The notes beneath the pieces are model-generated. The model had not been told where the DNA came from and searched no databases. It worked only from the letters and a program-made list of their open reading frames with translations. 64,000 nt of DNA from Natranaerovirga pectinivora. Lineage in GTDB: Bacteria > Bacillota > Clostridia > Lachnospirales > DSM-24629. Each line of letters starts with the position of its first letter. Position 1 is the stretch's first letter. This document shows, in pieces, positions 17,414 to 26,700 of the stretch. The stretch is taken from NCBI RefSeq assembly GCF_004342165.1, contig NZ_SMAL01000002.1:1-64000 (forward strand). Direction: 5' to 3'. Both the position numbers and the translations under genes were made by a program.

Positions 17414-18556
17414 ATGGAAACCAACCTGGTAAATGGGAACATTCTAATTAAAAAAAATGGCCAATATTTTATAGAACAACATAATTTACTTATTCATAAT
17501 CATAGAATCGTTGAATTTGATACTTCTAGGACTGTCACACATACAATTGATATGCGGGGCAAGCTTATAATATGTTCATTTTTTAATATCCACTGCCATC
17601 TAGGTGAAAGTATATTTGGAAATATTGATGGAGACGATTGGACTTTGGAAAAATATCTTGATTACACCAAAGACTATAATGATTCTCGCTCAAAATCAGA
17701 GCAGCAGGCAGAATGGAATAAAAGTGCTAAGTACACCATAGAAGCAAATATTAAAAATGGAATCTCTGGATTTTGTGCAGCAAGATCAGGGGAAATATCG
17801 GAACAATACGGTATAAACAACATGGCCGGATACCCTTTGATGAAAAGTGAAAAATTAAAGACATTTACAGAAGCTGGACTAAATGGTTTTTTATTATATA
17901 ACAAAAAATTTAAAAGTGAGACATGTAATGTGGGTGTTTTTTTCCATTCTCTTTACGCTAATGACCGTGAGACGTTAGAAGTTGCAACTCAATGTATAAG
18001 CAAAGGGGCAGAGTTTATCTCTATACATATATCGGAAGATGCAAAGACGAGACAAAGAGAAGATATGATGTATGGTAAAGAAGCGGTGTACGTACTCGAC
18101 GAGCTAGGACTTGTAAATGAAAAAACAATTTTAGTACATTGCGGATATACATCAAATAATGCTTTGAAAGTTGTGAGTGAAAGAAGAGCTACAATTGCTA
18201 TATGTCCGATATCTAACATCTTTTTGAATACTAAAATGCCAAATGTGTATGATTTGGAGCAGATGAATATCAAGTGGTGTTTAGGAACAGATGGGTTGGG
18301 AACTGGTAGGAGCTTTTCGCTTATCGAACAAGCTAAAATGTTGAAAAAGTATTATGGAAGTATTGCCGATATAAAGATTCTCCAATCTATTACTGAGATA
18401 CCTGCAAGCATTTATAATAGGAAACACTATTCAGGGATTATTGAGGAAGGCAGATTATCTGAGTTTGTTGTGATAGAAGAACAACGAACGAATGTTGATA
18501 CAGTGTTAAAGGATTTGTTTGAGGGAAATTTGAATTGGAAAATGATGCGTATATAG
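17414..18556 (+). CDS. Amidohydrolase-superfamily metalloenzyme (deaminase/chlorohydrolase-like)
   Basis: The protein has the metal ligands of the cytosine/adenosine/MTA deaminase branch of the amidohydrolase superfamily: NIHCHLGES (HxH), FISIHISEDA (His and Glu), ILVHCGY (His) and LGTDGLGTG (Asp). Flanking beta-sandwich segments match the usual composite domain. At 380 residues it is slightly short for the family. These enzymes hydrolytically remove an amino or chloro group from purine- or pyrimidine-like rings. It opens a six-gene operon; GAGGTG is the ribosome binding site and the next gene starts 17 bases later. The substrate is unknown; a modified nucleoside or base is inferred from the neighbouring kinase and pyrophosphatase. 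Confidence 0.8.
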   Translation: METNLVNGNILIKKNGQYFIEQHNLLIHNHRIVEFDTSRTVTHTIDMRGKLIICSFFNIHCHLGESIFGNIDGDDWTLEKYLDYTKDYNDSRSKSEQQAEWNKSAKYTIEANIKNGISGFCAARSGEISEQYGINNMAGYPLMKSEKLKTFTEAGLNGFLLYNKKFKSETCNVGVFFHSLYANDRETLEVATQCISKGAEFISIHISEDAKTRQREDMMYGKEAVYVLDELGLVNEKTILVHCGYTSNNALKVVSERRATIAICPISNIFLNTKMPNVYDLEQMNIKWCLGTDGLGTGRSFSLIEQAKMLKKYYGSIADIKILQSITEIPASIYNRKHYSGIIEEGRLSEFVVIEEQRTNVDTVLKDLFEGNLNWKMMRI

Positions 18557-18573
18557 TATTAAGGAGAATGTGT

Positions 18574-19191
18574 ATGTATATTTTATTAGAAGGTATGCCA
18601 GGAACAGGAAAAACGACCATTGCAAAAAGATTAGCCCAATTGACAGGTAGCCATTATATTAAAAGTGTTATTTCAGAAAGTGATTTTGGAAATGAGATTA
18701 AAAAGGTGAGAAGTCAAAAGTTGGAAAAAGAACTGGAACTATTTTTTATGTCAGATCTTTTTTTGGCTGAATTAATGGTGAACAAATTGTTGGAGAAAGG
18801 ATCGATAATTAGGGATAAGTCTTTTAATGCATCACTAGGTCATCTGCATACACATGGTTTTGTAAATAAAGATCAAAATGTTATTAATGTGCTAAAAAGT
18901 GGATACGAGCAATTAAAAAGCTATGCAGTTATACCAGATTTGGCAGTGCATCTAAGATATAATGAAAAAAAAATCCGACAAAACCTTGACGGGAAAAAAG
19001 ATTTATCAGAGATTGATCAGGAATTGATAAATAACTTTGCTCTATATGCGAAACAAGATGAGGAGATTTTAAAGTCACTATACAGTGTATATAGAAGAGA
19101 AAAGGTACTAGTAATAGAGTGTTTTAGTGGATCTGTTGAAGAAATGTGTCAAAAAATTTTAACAGAATATAAAAAAAGATTGGATGTTTAG
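18574..19191 (+). CDS. P-loop kinase (nucleoside/nucleotide-kinase-like)
   Basis: A clear Walker A (EGMPGTGKTTIAKRL) lies at the N-terminus, followed by a DKS motif (IIRDKSFNASLG) in the position of the DRS/DRH motif of deoxynucleoside and thymidylate kinases, and a lid-like stretch with RYNEKKIRQNL. About 205 residues is the normal size of such small kinases. ATG 18574 lies seven bases after AAGGAG. It is expected to phosphorylate a small molecule with ATP in the cytoplasm; within this operon a nucleoside product is a natural guess but unproven. Its end overlaps the next start by eight bases. Confidence 0.75.
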   Translation: MYILLEGMPGTGKTTIAKRLAQLTGSHYIKSVISESDFGNEIKKVRSQKLEKELELFFMSDLFLAELMVNKLLEKGSIIRDKSFNASLGHLHTHGFVNKDQNVINVLKSGYEQLKSYAVIPDLAVHLRYNEKKIRQNLDGKKDLSEIDQELINNFALYAKQDEEILKSLYSVYRREKVLVIECFSGSVEEMCQKILTEYKKRLDV

Positions 19192-20677
19192 GAAAGTGAA
19201 AAATACTAAAGTGAAAGTAATGCTAATCAATCTACCAGGAGAATCCATTAGAAAGCCAGAAGAACATTGTGGGTTGGCCTACATTAAGGCATTTCTACAA
19301 AAGCATAATATGCACGTAGAGATATTAGATGCGTATGCCAAAAGATTGGATATGGATATGTGTAAAAAATTAATTAAGCAGTGGATGGAAGAAGGTGATA
19401 GGAAATCCGAGCTGTTTATAGGTATTTCTCCGTTTGTCACTAGTCATGAATCATTCGTTGAAATAGGTACATATATTAAAAATATTAATCGTTCATGTTA
19501 TGTATATGCTGGTGGACACTATGCATCTTTAAATAAGGAGTATTTGCTTAAACAGTATGATTGGTTGGATGCAATTGTTGTGGGTGAGGGAGAAATTACT
19601 TCACTTGAAATGCTTGAAAAAAGAGACCAAACTGGGATTCCAGGTTTATATACAAGAATTGGTGGAAATCATTTTATACGGCGTGACAGAATATTTGATT
19701 TAGATGAATTACCATTTCAGGATCGATACCTAGGGTTAGAAGATTTAGAAGGACAACCTTTAGCTATAACCACAAGCAGGGGCTGTTATGGAGAATGTAG
19801 CTTTTGTAGCATTGATAGCTTTTATAAATTAAATTCATGTGGAGTGAAACAGACATATAGAAGTGCAAAATCTGTATCTGATGAAATTCATCAATTGAAA
19901 AAAACATATGGTATTGAGGCTATTAAAATAGTAGATGATAACTTTTTTAGAAAGCATTCGGATGAGTTCCTTGAAGAACTAGTAGAATATTTAAAGGATA
20001 TCAACATATCCTTCCGTTTGTCTGCTAGGCCTAATGATATTACAGATAGGAGAGCTAAGCTATTAAAGCAAATGGGGACAACTATTGTAGGAATTGGTGC
20101 AGAAAGTGCGGATTCTAAATCATTAAAACTCTTTAACAAGGGAATTGATATCTCAAAAAGTGACGAAGCAATTAAGTATCTAAAAGATAATGGTATTACA
20201 TGTTTAGCAAATTTCATTATGTTTAATCCTATAATTGATATAGACGGTATTGAAGCTAATTGTAATTTTATTGAAAGACATATGGAAGATTCTATATTTC
20301 ATAGGATTAACTCACATTTGTGGATAAGATCAACAGATTCAATAGTAAATAAATTAGTTGAATTAGGACTATGCCACAGAAAAGGATTTCCTTATGTAGA
20401 ATGTGAGTATATGAGTCCGATAGTTGTTCAGATTAAAACGTTGTATGACGTATGGTGTGGGAATAATATGAAGGAATATTACCAGTATGCAGACATATTG
20501 ATGGCAAAAGGTATCTTGGGTAATGAAACCTTGTATACACAATACAAAAGAATGTTAAAAGATGATGTGTTGGTATTAAAAAGGCTTGTATCCATGGCAA
20601 AAGAGAATATTTTAGAAAAGGCTGGAGATGAATTTGTTAAAATATGTATTGAAAATGAGCGTTATACTGAAAATTAG
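19184..20677 (+). CDS. Cobalamin-binding-type radical SAM protein
   Basis: The N-terminal region (about residues 10-150) is a B12-binding-like Rossmann domain (KVMLINLPGES, GLAYIKAFLQKHN, VYAGGHYASLNKE, IVVGEGEITSLEML). The radical SAM domain starts with TTSRGCYGECSFCSI, a CX3CX2C cluster motif at C201, C205 and C208. VDDNFFR and GIGAESADSKSL are typical later motifs. The C-terminal 140 residues are family-specific. Such enzymes reductively cleave S-adenosylmethionine and usually methylate or rearrange unactivated carbons. No DxHxxG base-off motif is obvious, so cobalamin binding is probable but not certain. A paralogue follows directly. Confidence 0.8.
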   Translation: MFRKVKNTKVKVMLINLPGESIRKPEEHCGLAYIKAFLQKHNMHVEILDAYAKRLDMDMCKKLIKQWMEEGDRKSELFIGISPFVTSHESFVEIGTYIKNINRSCYVYAGGHYASLNKEYLLKQYDWLDAIVVGEGEITSLEMLEKRDQTGIPGLYTRIGGNHFIRRDRIFDLDELPFQDRYLGLEDLEGQPLAITTSRGCYGECSFCSIDSFYKLNSCGVKQTYRSAKSVSDEIHQLKKTYGIEAIKIVDDNFFRKHSDEFLEELVEYLKDINISFRLSARPNDITDRRAKLLKQMGTTIVGIGAESADSKSLKLFNKGIDISKSDEAIKYLKDNGITCLANFIMFNPIIDIDGIEANCNFIERHMEDSIFHRINSHLWIRSTDSIVNKLVELGLCHRKGFPYVECEYMSPIVVQIKTLYDVWCGNNMKEYYQYADILMAKGILGNETLYTQYKRMLKDDVLVLKRLVSMAKENILEKAGDEFVKICIENERYTEN

Positions 20678-20686
20678 GTGTGTAGT

Positions 20687-22111
20687 ATGAAAGTATACTT
20701 GATTAACATGCCGTTTTACGAACAAGAATATACCAAGTTTACAGAAAAATGGAAGTATATTGAGGATGAATACGTTGGGATTAGCATTGTGGAGACGATA
20801 CTTGAATCAAATTCCTGTGAAGTGGTTGTGAATCATGAAAACAGCATATTAGGAATGATTGAGCGGATTAATCAGGTACTGCCAGACGTAGTAATGATAT
20901 CCGTAATGCAAACATCTGCAAGGTTAACTTTTGAGTTTGTTTATCAATTAAGAAGTACCTCCTTTGGAGGAAAAGTTTTTATAGGTGGTTGGTTTGCTAA
21001 AATGGCATGGAGACAAATTTTTAGTAACAATTGGCCAGTAGATTATGTCTGTTATACGGATGCAGAAGAATGTCTCAAAGATTGGATTGAGGATGTCAAT
21101 GGTAACTACATGGGAATTGCCACTTATGAAAACTTTAAGGAACAAGATGATGCTTTTAAAAATAGTGATACAAGAAAAAGGTGTGGATGGCCTAGTAACT
21201 ATGTGAAAGCAAAAAGGATTGCAGGACGACATACATATAGTATCGAAACGAGCAGGGGATGCCCTCATTCGAGATGTACATTTTGTAGTCAATCGTGTGG
21301 TAATTGGGTAAGGAACAAATGGCAGCCACTTTCGCTAGATAAAGTTAAAGATCAAATCATTGAATTGAATACTTTGTATGGAACTACACGTTTTGCAACA
21401 TCCGACGATGACTTGCTAGGACCTGTTGAATTTGCAGAAAAACGGTCCATGGAGATTAAGAAGGTAATTAAAGAGCTTCCGTTTGCAATAACTTTTTCAG
21501 CAGCTATTTCCGTGCGTGCTGCCACGAATGGAACAATCTTAGATAACCTACTAGATGCGGGGTTGGATCAGTTATGCATAGGGTTTGAGTCTGCAGATGA
21601 AGACCAACTTAAACGCTATTGTAAACAACAGTCCATAGAAGAAAATTATATAGCAGCAGACAAAATAACAAGTCGAAATATCAATATGCTGCCAGGACTT
21701 ATTACGTTTGATCCCTTTGCAACGAGGGATACAGTTAAGAAAAATTTGAAGTTCCTTTTTGATGTACTGCATCATTATGATTTAGGTAAATTGACAAAAC
21801 GATTACACATATTAACTGGAAGTCCTATGGCACGATTAGTTGAAAAAGAAGGTCTTCTGACAGGTGATTATTTGTATTATGACTATAAATTTAAGGATAC
21901 AGAAGTTGAACAACTATACTGGGATTTCCAAAAGTATACCCATATGGTGAAAGAATTACAAAAACAAGTCAATCGATTGGGGAGAGAGTTTGATAGAACC
22001 ATAGGGATTCATCATAGAAATGTTGCTGAAAGTATAATTTCTGGTGGTGAATGGCAATCATTTGCCAATAGCGAGATATTTGAAATTCGAAAAAAAATAG
22101 GAGATGTATAA
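20687..22111 (+). CDS. Second cobalamin-type radical SAM protein with CX4CX2C cluster motif
   Basis: The N-terminal part (VYLINMPFYEQEY, GISIVETILESN, DVVMISVMQTSARL) resembles the B12-binding domain, and the radical SAM core begins at SIETSRGCPHSRCTFCSQSC. The cluster cysteines are C192, C197 and C200, a spacing of four then two residues instead of the usual three then two. FESADEDQLKRY and the C-terminal helical part follow. ATG 20687 is used; GTG 20678 is possible. It begins nine bases after its paralogue ends and overlaps the next gene's open frame, so translation is coupled. Probably a distinct catalytic step on the same scaffold. Confidence 0.78.
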   Translation: MKVYLINMPFYEQEYTKFTEKWKYIEDEYVGISIVETILESNSCEVVVNHENSILGMIERINQVLPDVVMISVMQTSARLTFEFVYQLRSTSFGGKVFIGGWFAKMAWRQIFSNNWPVDYVCYTDAEECLKDWIEDVNGNYMGIATYENFKEQDDAFKNSDTRKRCGWPSNYVKAKRIAGRHTYSIETSRGCPHSRCTFCSQSCGNWVRNKWQPLSLDKVKDQIIELNTLYGTTRFATSDDDLLGPVEFAEKRSMEIKKVIKELPFAITFSAAISVRAATNGTILDNLLDAGLDQLCIGFESADEDQLKRYCKQQSIEENYIAADKITSRNINMLPGLITFDPFATRDTVKKNLKFLFDVLHHYDLGKLTKRLHILTGSPMARLVEKEGLLTGDYLYYDYKFKDTEVEQLYWDFQKYTHMVKELQKQVNRLGREFDRTIGIHHRNVAESIISGGEWQSFANSEIFEIRKKIGDV

Positions 22112-22112
22112 A

Positions 22113-23201
22113 ATGAGAAAGTGGAATGTTGGATGGGGAACTATATCGAAGTGCAATATGGAGTGCCAATTTTGTTATAGTAAACAAAAGAGAAAAGGCA
22201 GTAATGATTTAGGTTTTATGGATTGGATTAAGTTTATAGATGAAAATCATGAAAGAATTAGTGCTATTAACTATGGAACGGGAGAAAATACACTTAGCAA
22301 AGATTGGTTCAAACTCATTGAATATATAAGGATGAATTATCCTAAAATCAGACAGGCATTAACTACAAATGGGTATTTATACGAGGCCACTAGGGATAAT
22401 GAAAACTTAAATATTTTTATCAAAGCAATAGATGAAGTCGATGTATCCCTTGATTTTGCGGATAGAGAAAAACATGGTAAGTTACGTGGACAGGCTAAGG
22501 CATATGAATGGGCCATAAATACATTAGGTTTGTGCTATGAATATGATAAGTTTTCGACAATTGTGTTTTTAGGAAGTAAGGTTAATGTTACAAAGGAAAA
22601 TATTGACGGATTATTTGAGATTGCTAAAAAATACCATGCTATACTACGTATGAATATTTTTAGACCAACAGAAGGGATTGATGAGAAGTCAAAGGAATAC
22701 ATAATAGAATATGATACGTGCAAAGAAATTATTGAGTATATAGCAGAAAAATACAGTATACTTTCGATAAATGACACTCTTTTTTCTACCATCTTAACTG
22801 GAAATACAATAGAGGATCCATCAGGAGATAGAAGTATCCGCATCCTTGGGGATGGAAGTATTACTCCAAGTACCTACTTAATAGGTGAAGGCTTCACGGT
22901 TGCTAATATTAAAGAAGAAAATGTTTTAGAAAAATTAGAAAGTAATGGAAGTATTGAACAAGTAATATATGAGGTGATTCCTAATGAATGTAAACTATGT
23001 TTTTATTCAGAAAAATGCTCAGGTGGTGTATTTGATAGAAGATATTTGTGGAATGGAGGACTTGAAAGAAAAGATCCCTATTGTCCAGGTAAATTTAATA
23101 AAAAATCAGACTGTAATATAAAACTGTCAAATAAGAAATTTAATTCTGTTCATGATGGGTATTTACCAACAATATTCTTTAGTCCAGAACAAGGGGAGTA
23201 A
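22113..23201 (+). CDS. SPASM-like radical SAM protein
   Basis: The radical SAM motif is close to the N-terminus (WGTISKCNMECQFCYSKQ; C14, C18, C21), followed by NYGTGENTL in the GGE position and a typical half-barrel. The C-terminus has a cysteine-rich region (CKLCFYSEKCSGG, then DPYCPG), as in SPASM or twitch domains that bind an auxiliary iron-sulfur cluster. There is no B12-binding domain. Relatives act on peptides or small molecules by hydrogen abstraction. No precursor-peptide gene is visible in the operon, so a small-molecule substrate is favoured. GGAGATG is the ribosome binding site; the gene starts two bases after its neighbour ends. Confidence 0.8.
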   Translation: MRKWNVGWGTISKCNMECQFCYSKQKRKGSNDLGFMDWIKFIDENHERISAINYGTGENTLSKDWFKLIEYIRMNYPKIRQALTTNGYLYEATRDNENLNIFIKAIDEVDVSLDFADREKHGKLRGQAKAYEWAINTLGLCYEYDKFSTIVFLGSKVNVTKENIDGLFEIAKKYHAILRMNIFRPTEGIDEKSKEYIIEYDTCKEIIEYIAEKYSILSINDTLFSTILTGNTIEDPSGDRSIRILGDGSITPSTYLIGEGFTVANIKEENVLEKLESNGSIEQVIYEVIPNECKLCFYSEKCSGGVFDRRYLWNGGLERKDPYCPGKFNKKSDCNIKLSNKKFNSVHDGYLPTIFFSPEQGE

Positions 23202-23205
23202 AAAA

Positions 23206-23562
23206 GTGTTAAACCAATTTGATAAAGATTTTTGGAGTATGTTAGATGAATTATTTTCTGAATATAAGTTAGAGATTGATCGCCCCAAGGGGAGCACTCA
23301 TCCGAAATACAATAGCTATGTATACCCACTAGATTATGGATTTCTTCAGGGGACAGTTTCTTCTGATGGTTCTGGAATAGATGTTTGGGTGGGCACTAGT
23401 GAAATTAATAAGCCTGTTGCAATTATAAGTTCTGTTGATGTTATAAAAGGTGATTCGGAAATCAAAATATTGTATGGATGCACGGAGAGTGAAATAGATT
23501 TAATATACAAAGAACATAATCGCTCTGATGGGATGAAAGGATTATTGAGTAGAAGATACTAA
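23206..23562 (+). CDS. Inorganic pyrophosphatase-like protein
   Basis: The 118-residue protein matches the family I soluble pyrophosphatase fold: EIDRPKGSTHPKYNSYVYPL, DYGFLQGTVSSDGSGIDVWV with the substrate-binding D, Y and DG.D residues, and a shortened C-terminus (usual enzymes are 165-180 residues). GTG 23206 follows GGGGAG. A small pyrophosphatase in a biosynthetic operon could remove pyrophosphate made by a nucleotidyl-transfer step, or act on a phosphorylated intermediate. It closes the radical SAM operon; the 170 bases to the helicase operon suggest a separate promoter. Confidence 0.7.
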   Translation: MLNQFDKDFWSMLDELFSEYKLEIDRPKGSTHPKYNSYVYPLDYGFLQGTVSSDGSGIDVWVGTSEINKPVAIISSVDVIKGDSEIKILYGCTESEIDLIYKEHNRSDGMKGLLSRRY

Positions 23563-23596
23563 GACTTATCTGCTTAAATAAGATTTATCTTGTGAA

Positions 23597-23755
23597 ATGA
23601 AGAAATTATTGATTGATTCAGGAGTAACAATTTTCCCAGAGCAGCATGATTCAATTGCAACAGATGCAGTAAATTCAGGATATCAAAATTGCACTTCATC
23701 TTATTGCGTGAAGGATGGAGAGGAGAAAAAGAAATGGCAGATGAGAGAAATATAG
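23597..23755 (+). CDS. Possible small ORF before the helicase operon
   Basis: A 52-codon frame (MKKLLIDSGVTIFPEQHDSI, GYQNCTSSYCVKDGEEKKKW) runs from ATG 23597 into the helicase start in another frame. It has no convincing ribosome binding site and I do not recognise it. It may be noise or the remnant of a gene; listed because it is the only candidate in this gap. Confidence 0.25.
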   Translation: MKKLLIDSGVTIFPEQHDSIATDAVNSGYQNCTSSYCVKDGEEKKKWQMREI

Positions 23756-26700
23756 CGAAAATTATTGCAGGAATAGTAGGCGTTGGAATAGTAGGCACAG
23801 GTATTGCAGCTTTAATAAATAGTATTAATGATGATTCGTCATTATATACACCAAATTATGAGAATCCAGGTGATGATGATAATGTCCCATCGGTTGATGA
23901 AATATTTGAATCAGAAAGAATTCAGCGTGAAGATTCTAAGCGGGATGACCATCAGGCTGAACAAATGAGGGATGATTATGAGAACGGCAATTTTGAACAA
24001 CGAGAAATTCGAAATGATATTGAATATGCTCAGAGAGAATTTGATCAGCAAAGCCAAAAGAGTGGCGTTGAATATTTATATATAGATTTTGCACAATACT
24101 TAAAATCGGGAAGTAGAAATCGAAATGATGTCTACATTGAACCTCTGGAGGAACAATTTGAAAAAGTACATCGTAAATTATCACTTCACGGGAAAAACGA
24201 CATTACTGATTTGAGAAAGTTTGTAAGCCTGTGTTTCCCTTCGATAAAAAGTACATATTATGTATCTTTACCTAGTTTTGAGAGATCAATAGAAACATTT
24301 AGTCAGTTTGGCCAAACTTATGAATGTATATATAACATGGTAATTAGACCTGAGAAGAGCGGAATAGTATCATCGGTTTTGCCAAAGGAGCTTGATGTTG
24401 TACTTGTTGGCGATCTTGTTTTTAGAAACAACATCATTTCGTTTGTTGTTAAGGGGTTGGATCTCATAGATGAAAATGTTGAAAAATTTGGAGAATTAAG
24501 AATAGAGAGTGCAGCAGCCTGTGCAATTGGGAAAAATGATAAAAATCTACCGGATTATGGTCTGGATAACAGAGATTTGTATAAGCCGTTCCTTACAAGA
24601 GATAAGGTCTTGTCATTGTGCGAAAATGTATATCCTATTGAGAATCCGGAGAAAGCCATAATTATTTTTGAAGAATGGAAAAAATATGTTTACTTTAGAA
24701 AGTATTTTTTGAATATTCAATCGCAAAGAAGTGAACGTATTGATAATGTTAGCTATATACATGCCTATTCTATTAGCAGGTCTGAATATAGAAAGAATGA
24801 GGAAACCTATGAAAGTCACTTGCTTGATGGAAACAAGAATTTTATTCAGAAGGATCAGGTCCTCTTAGATAAATACACAGAGGGTGCAGCAGAGTTTTCT
24901 TTGATCAAGGTTGAAATAAGCAAAAATCTAGCTGAGATAAATAGATTCTTGGCAAGAGATAAGAAGATAAGCAATTATGAAAGAGACTTAAGGAGATTTA
25001 GCAGAACACAAGTTGCACTATCTCAAAACAATCCGTGTAATGATGTGTCAGTCGGGATTAATGAAAATTTGTTGTATTTAGGAAATAGAGTTGCTTTTGA
25101 AGCTATTGACATAGAACCTGATTGTGAGGATATTATTAGTTTTTTTGAGGAGAAGTTAAGACGAAGTGATTCTTTTGTAGACGAGAAGTACAGAGGGATT
25201 ATTAGGGAAGTAATCTCTGAATATGAAAAAAAGGAAGATAAGCGTCTTGATGAAGAAATGCAGAAAGCGATTGACGAATATTTTGAGTCATTAGATTACA
25301 ATTATGAAGCAGATGTTGAGCATAATACAGATAAGAATATTGCAAAAAGGTATTCTGCAAGAGTAAAAGAAATAAATATTAAGTATGACAAACAAAAAAA
25401 ACAGTTAGAAAAAAATAACAAAATGAGAAAAAAACAGGATGGTGCATTAGAAAAAGTCAAACAGCAATTTATTGATGAAATAGAAAAATTGATAGTGTTA
25501 GAAAAAGAGGAGATAGCTAATATACCGCTTTCACAATGGTACTTTGATAGAAATGAAAAACTTAAAACAGATTTCGAGAAAAGCCAAAGATTACAAAAAT
25601 CTAAAGACCTTGAGGCATTATGTAGTGAAAAGGAGAGACTTCTTAAGATTCAGTTGGCATCTGCAATAGAAGGTGAAAAGAAAGAGTTTAAGGAAAAAAT
25701 CGATAAGGATAAAGCTGAGGAAATAGATAAAAAGAAAGAAAGAACAACTCAAAGGCATTTTTATATTTATTTTAAGGCTGAAGATGTTAATTTTGATTTG
25801 ATTAAGACAGATTTGCTAATGAAGAACAAGTTTTTGATCTATGATAATCGAGCTGAAAAGAAAAAGATTGAAAGACAAGAGAAAGCGATATATTCGTTCT
25901 ATCATGGATATGTAAAGAATCCATTTCTGGCTTCATACTTTTTTGTGCCTGAAACACTTGGAAAGTCTGAGACTAATTCAACCGAGATAGAATGGTTTGA
26001 AAACAGGCTCAACGATAGTCAAAAGGAAGCTGTTAGAAGAGCACTTGCTAGTAACAGTCTGTTTTTATTGCAGGGACCTCCTGGAACAGGAAAGACTGAG
26101 GTAATAGCTGAAATAACTGCACAGTTTGTAAAACAGGGAAAAAAGGTTCTTGTATCTAGTGAGACACACAAGGCAATTGATAATGTATTTGAGAGATTGC
26201 CTAAAATACCTGAGATTCGTCCTTTAAGACTTGTCCCTTCAATGTCAAATAAGGAAACTGAATACAGCCCTGAAAAATTGGTAGATAATCTTTATCTAAG
26301 CATTTCTAGTCGATTGGATAAAAGAATTCAGCAATATGAAAATTTCACTGAAATGAAGAGTAATTTTAGTGAGAGTATGAGTGAATTACGATTTAGACAT
26401 AATCAGTTGTTGCAATTGGAAAAGGATTGTCGTGCTGTGCAAACAGAGAAAGAAAATCTTCAGAGAGAAATTTCTGATCTTGATCATGAGGTAGAGACAA
26501 AGCGGAATTCAAAAAGACCATTGGAAGAGGAGAAGGAACAGTATGATATTCTGATTTCTTACATGGATAAGGGTACATTTGATGAAGAAATTGATAAAGG
26601 TGATGTTTTATTTGAAATAGGTAAGTATTTTTATGAGCTTGTTTCTAAATATGATATTTTCACTGATGTTGACGCAGAAAAGGTTAGTCGAATCTATCGT

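Noticed and set aside
22113-23201. Peptide (RiPP) maturation as the role of the SPASM-like enzyme
   Set aside because: No short precursor gene, leader-binding domain, protease or exporter is visible in the operon; kept only as a remote alternative.
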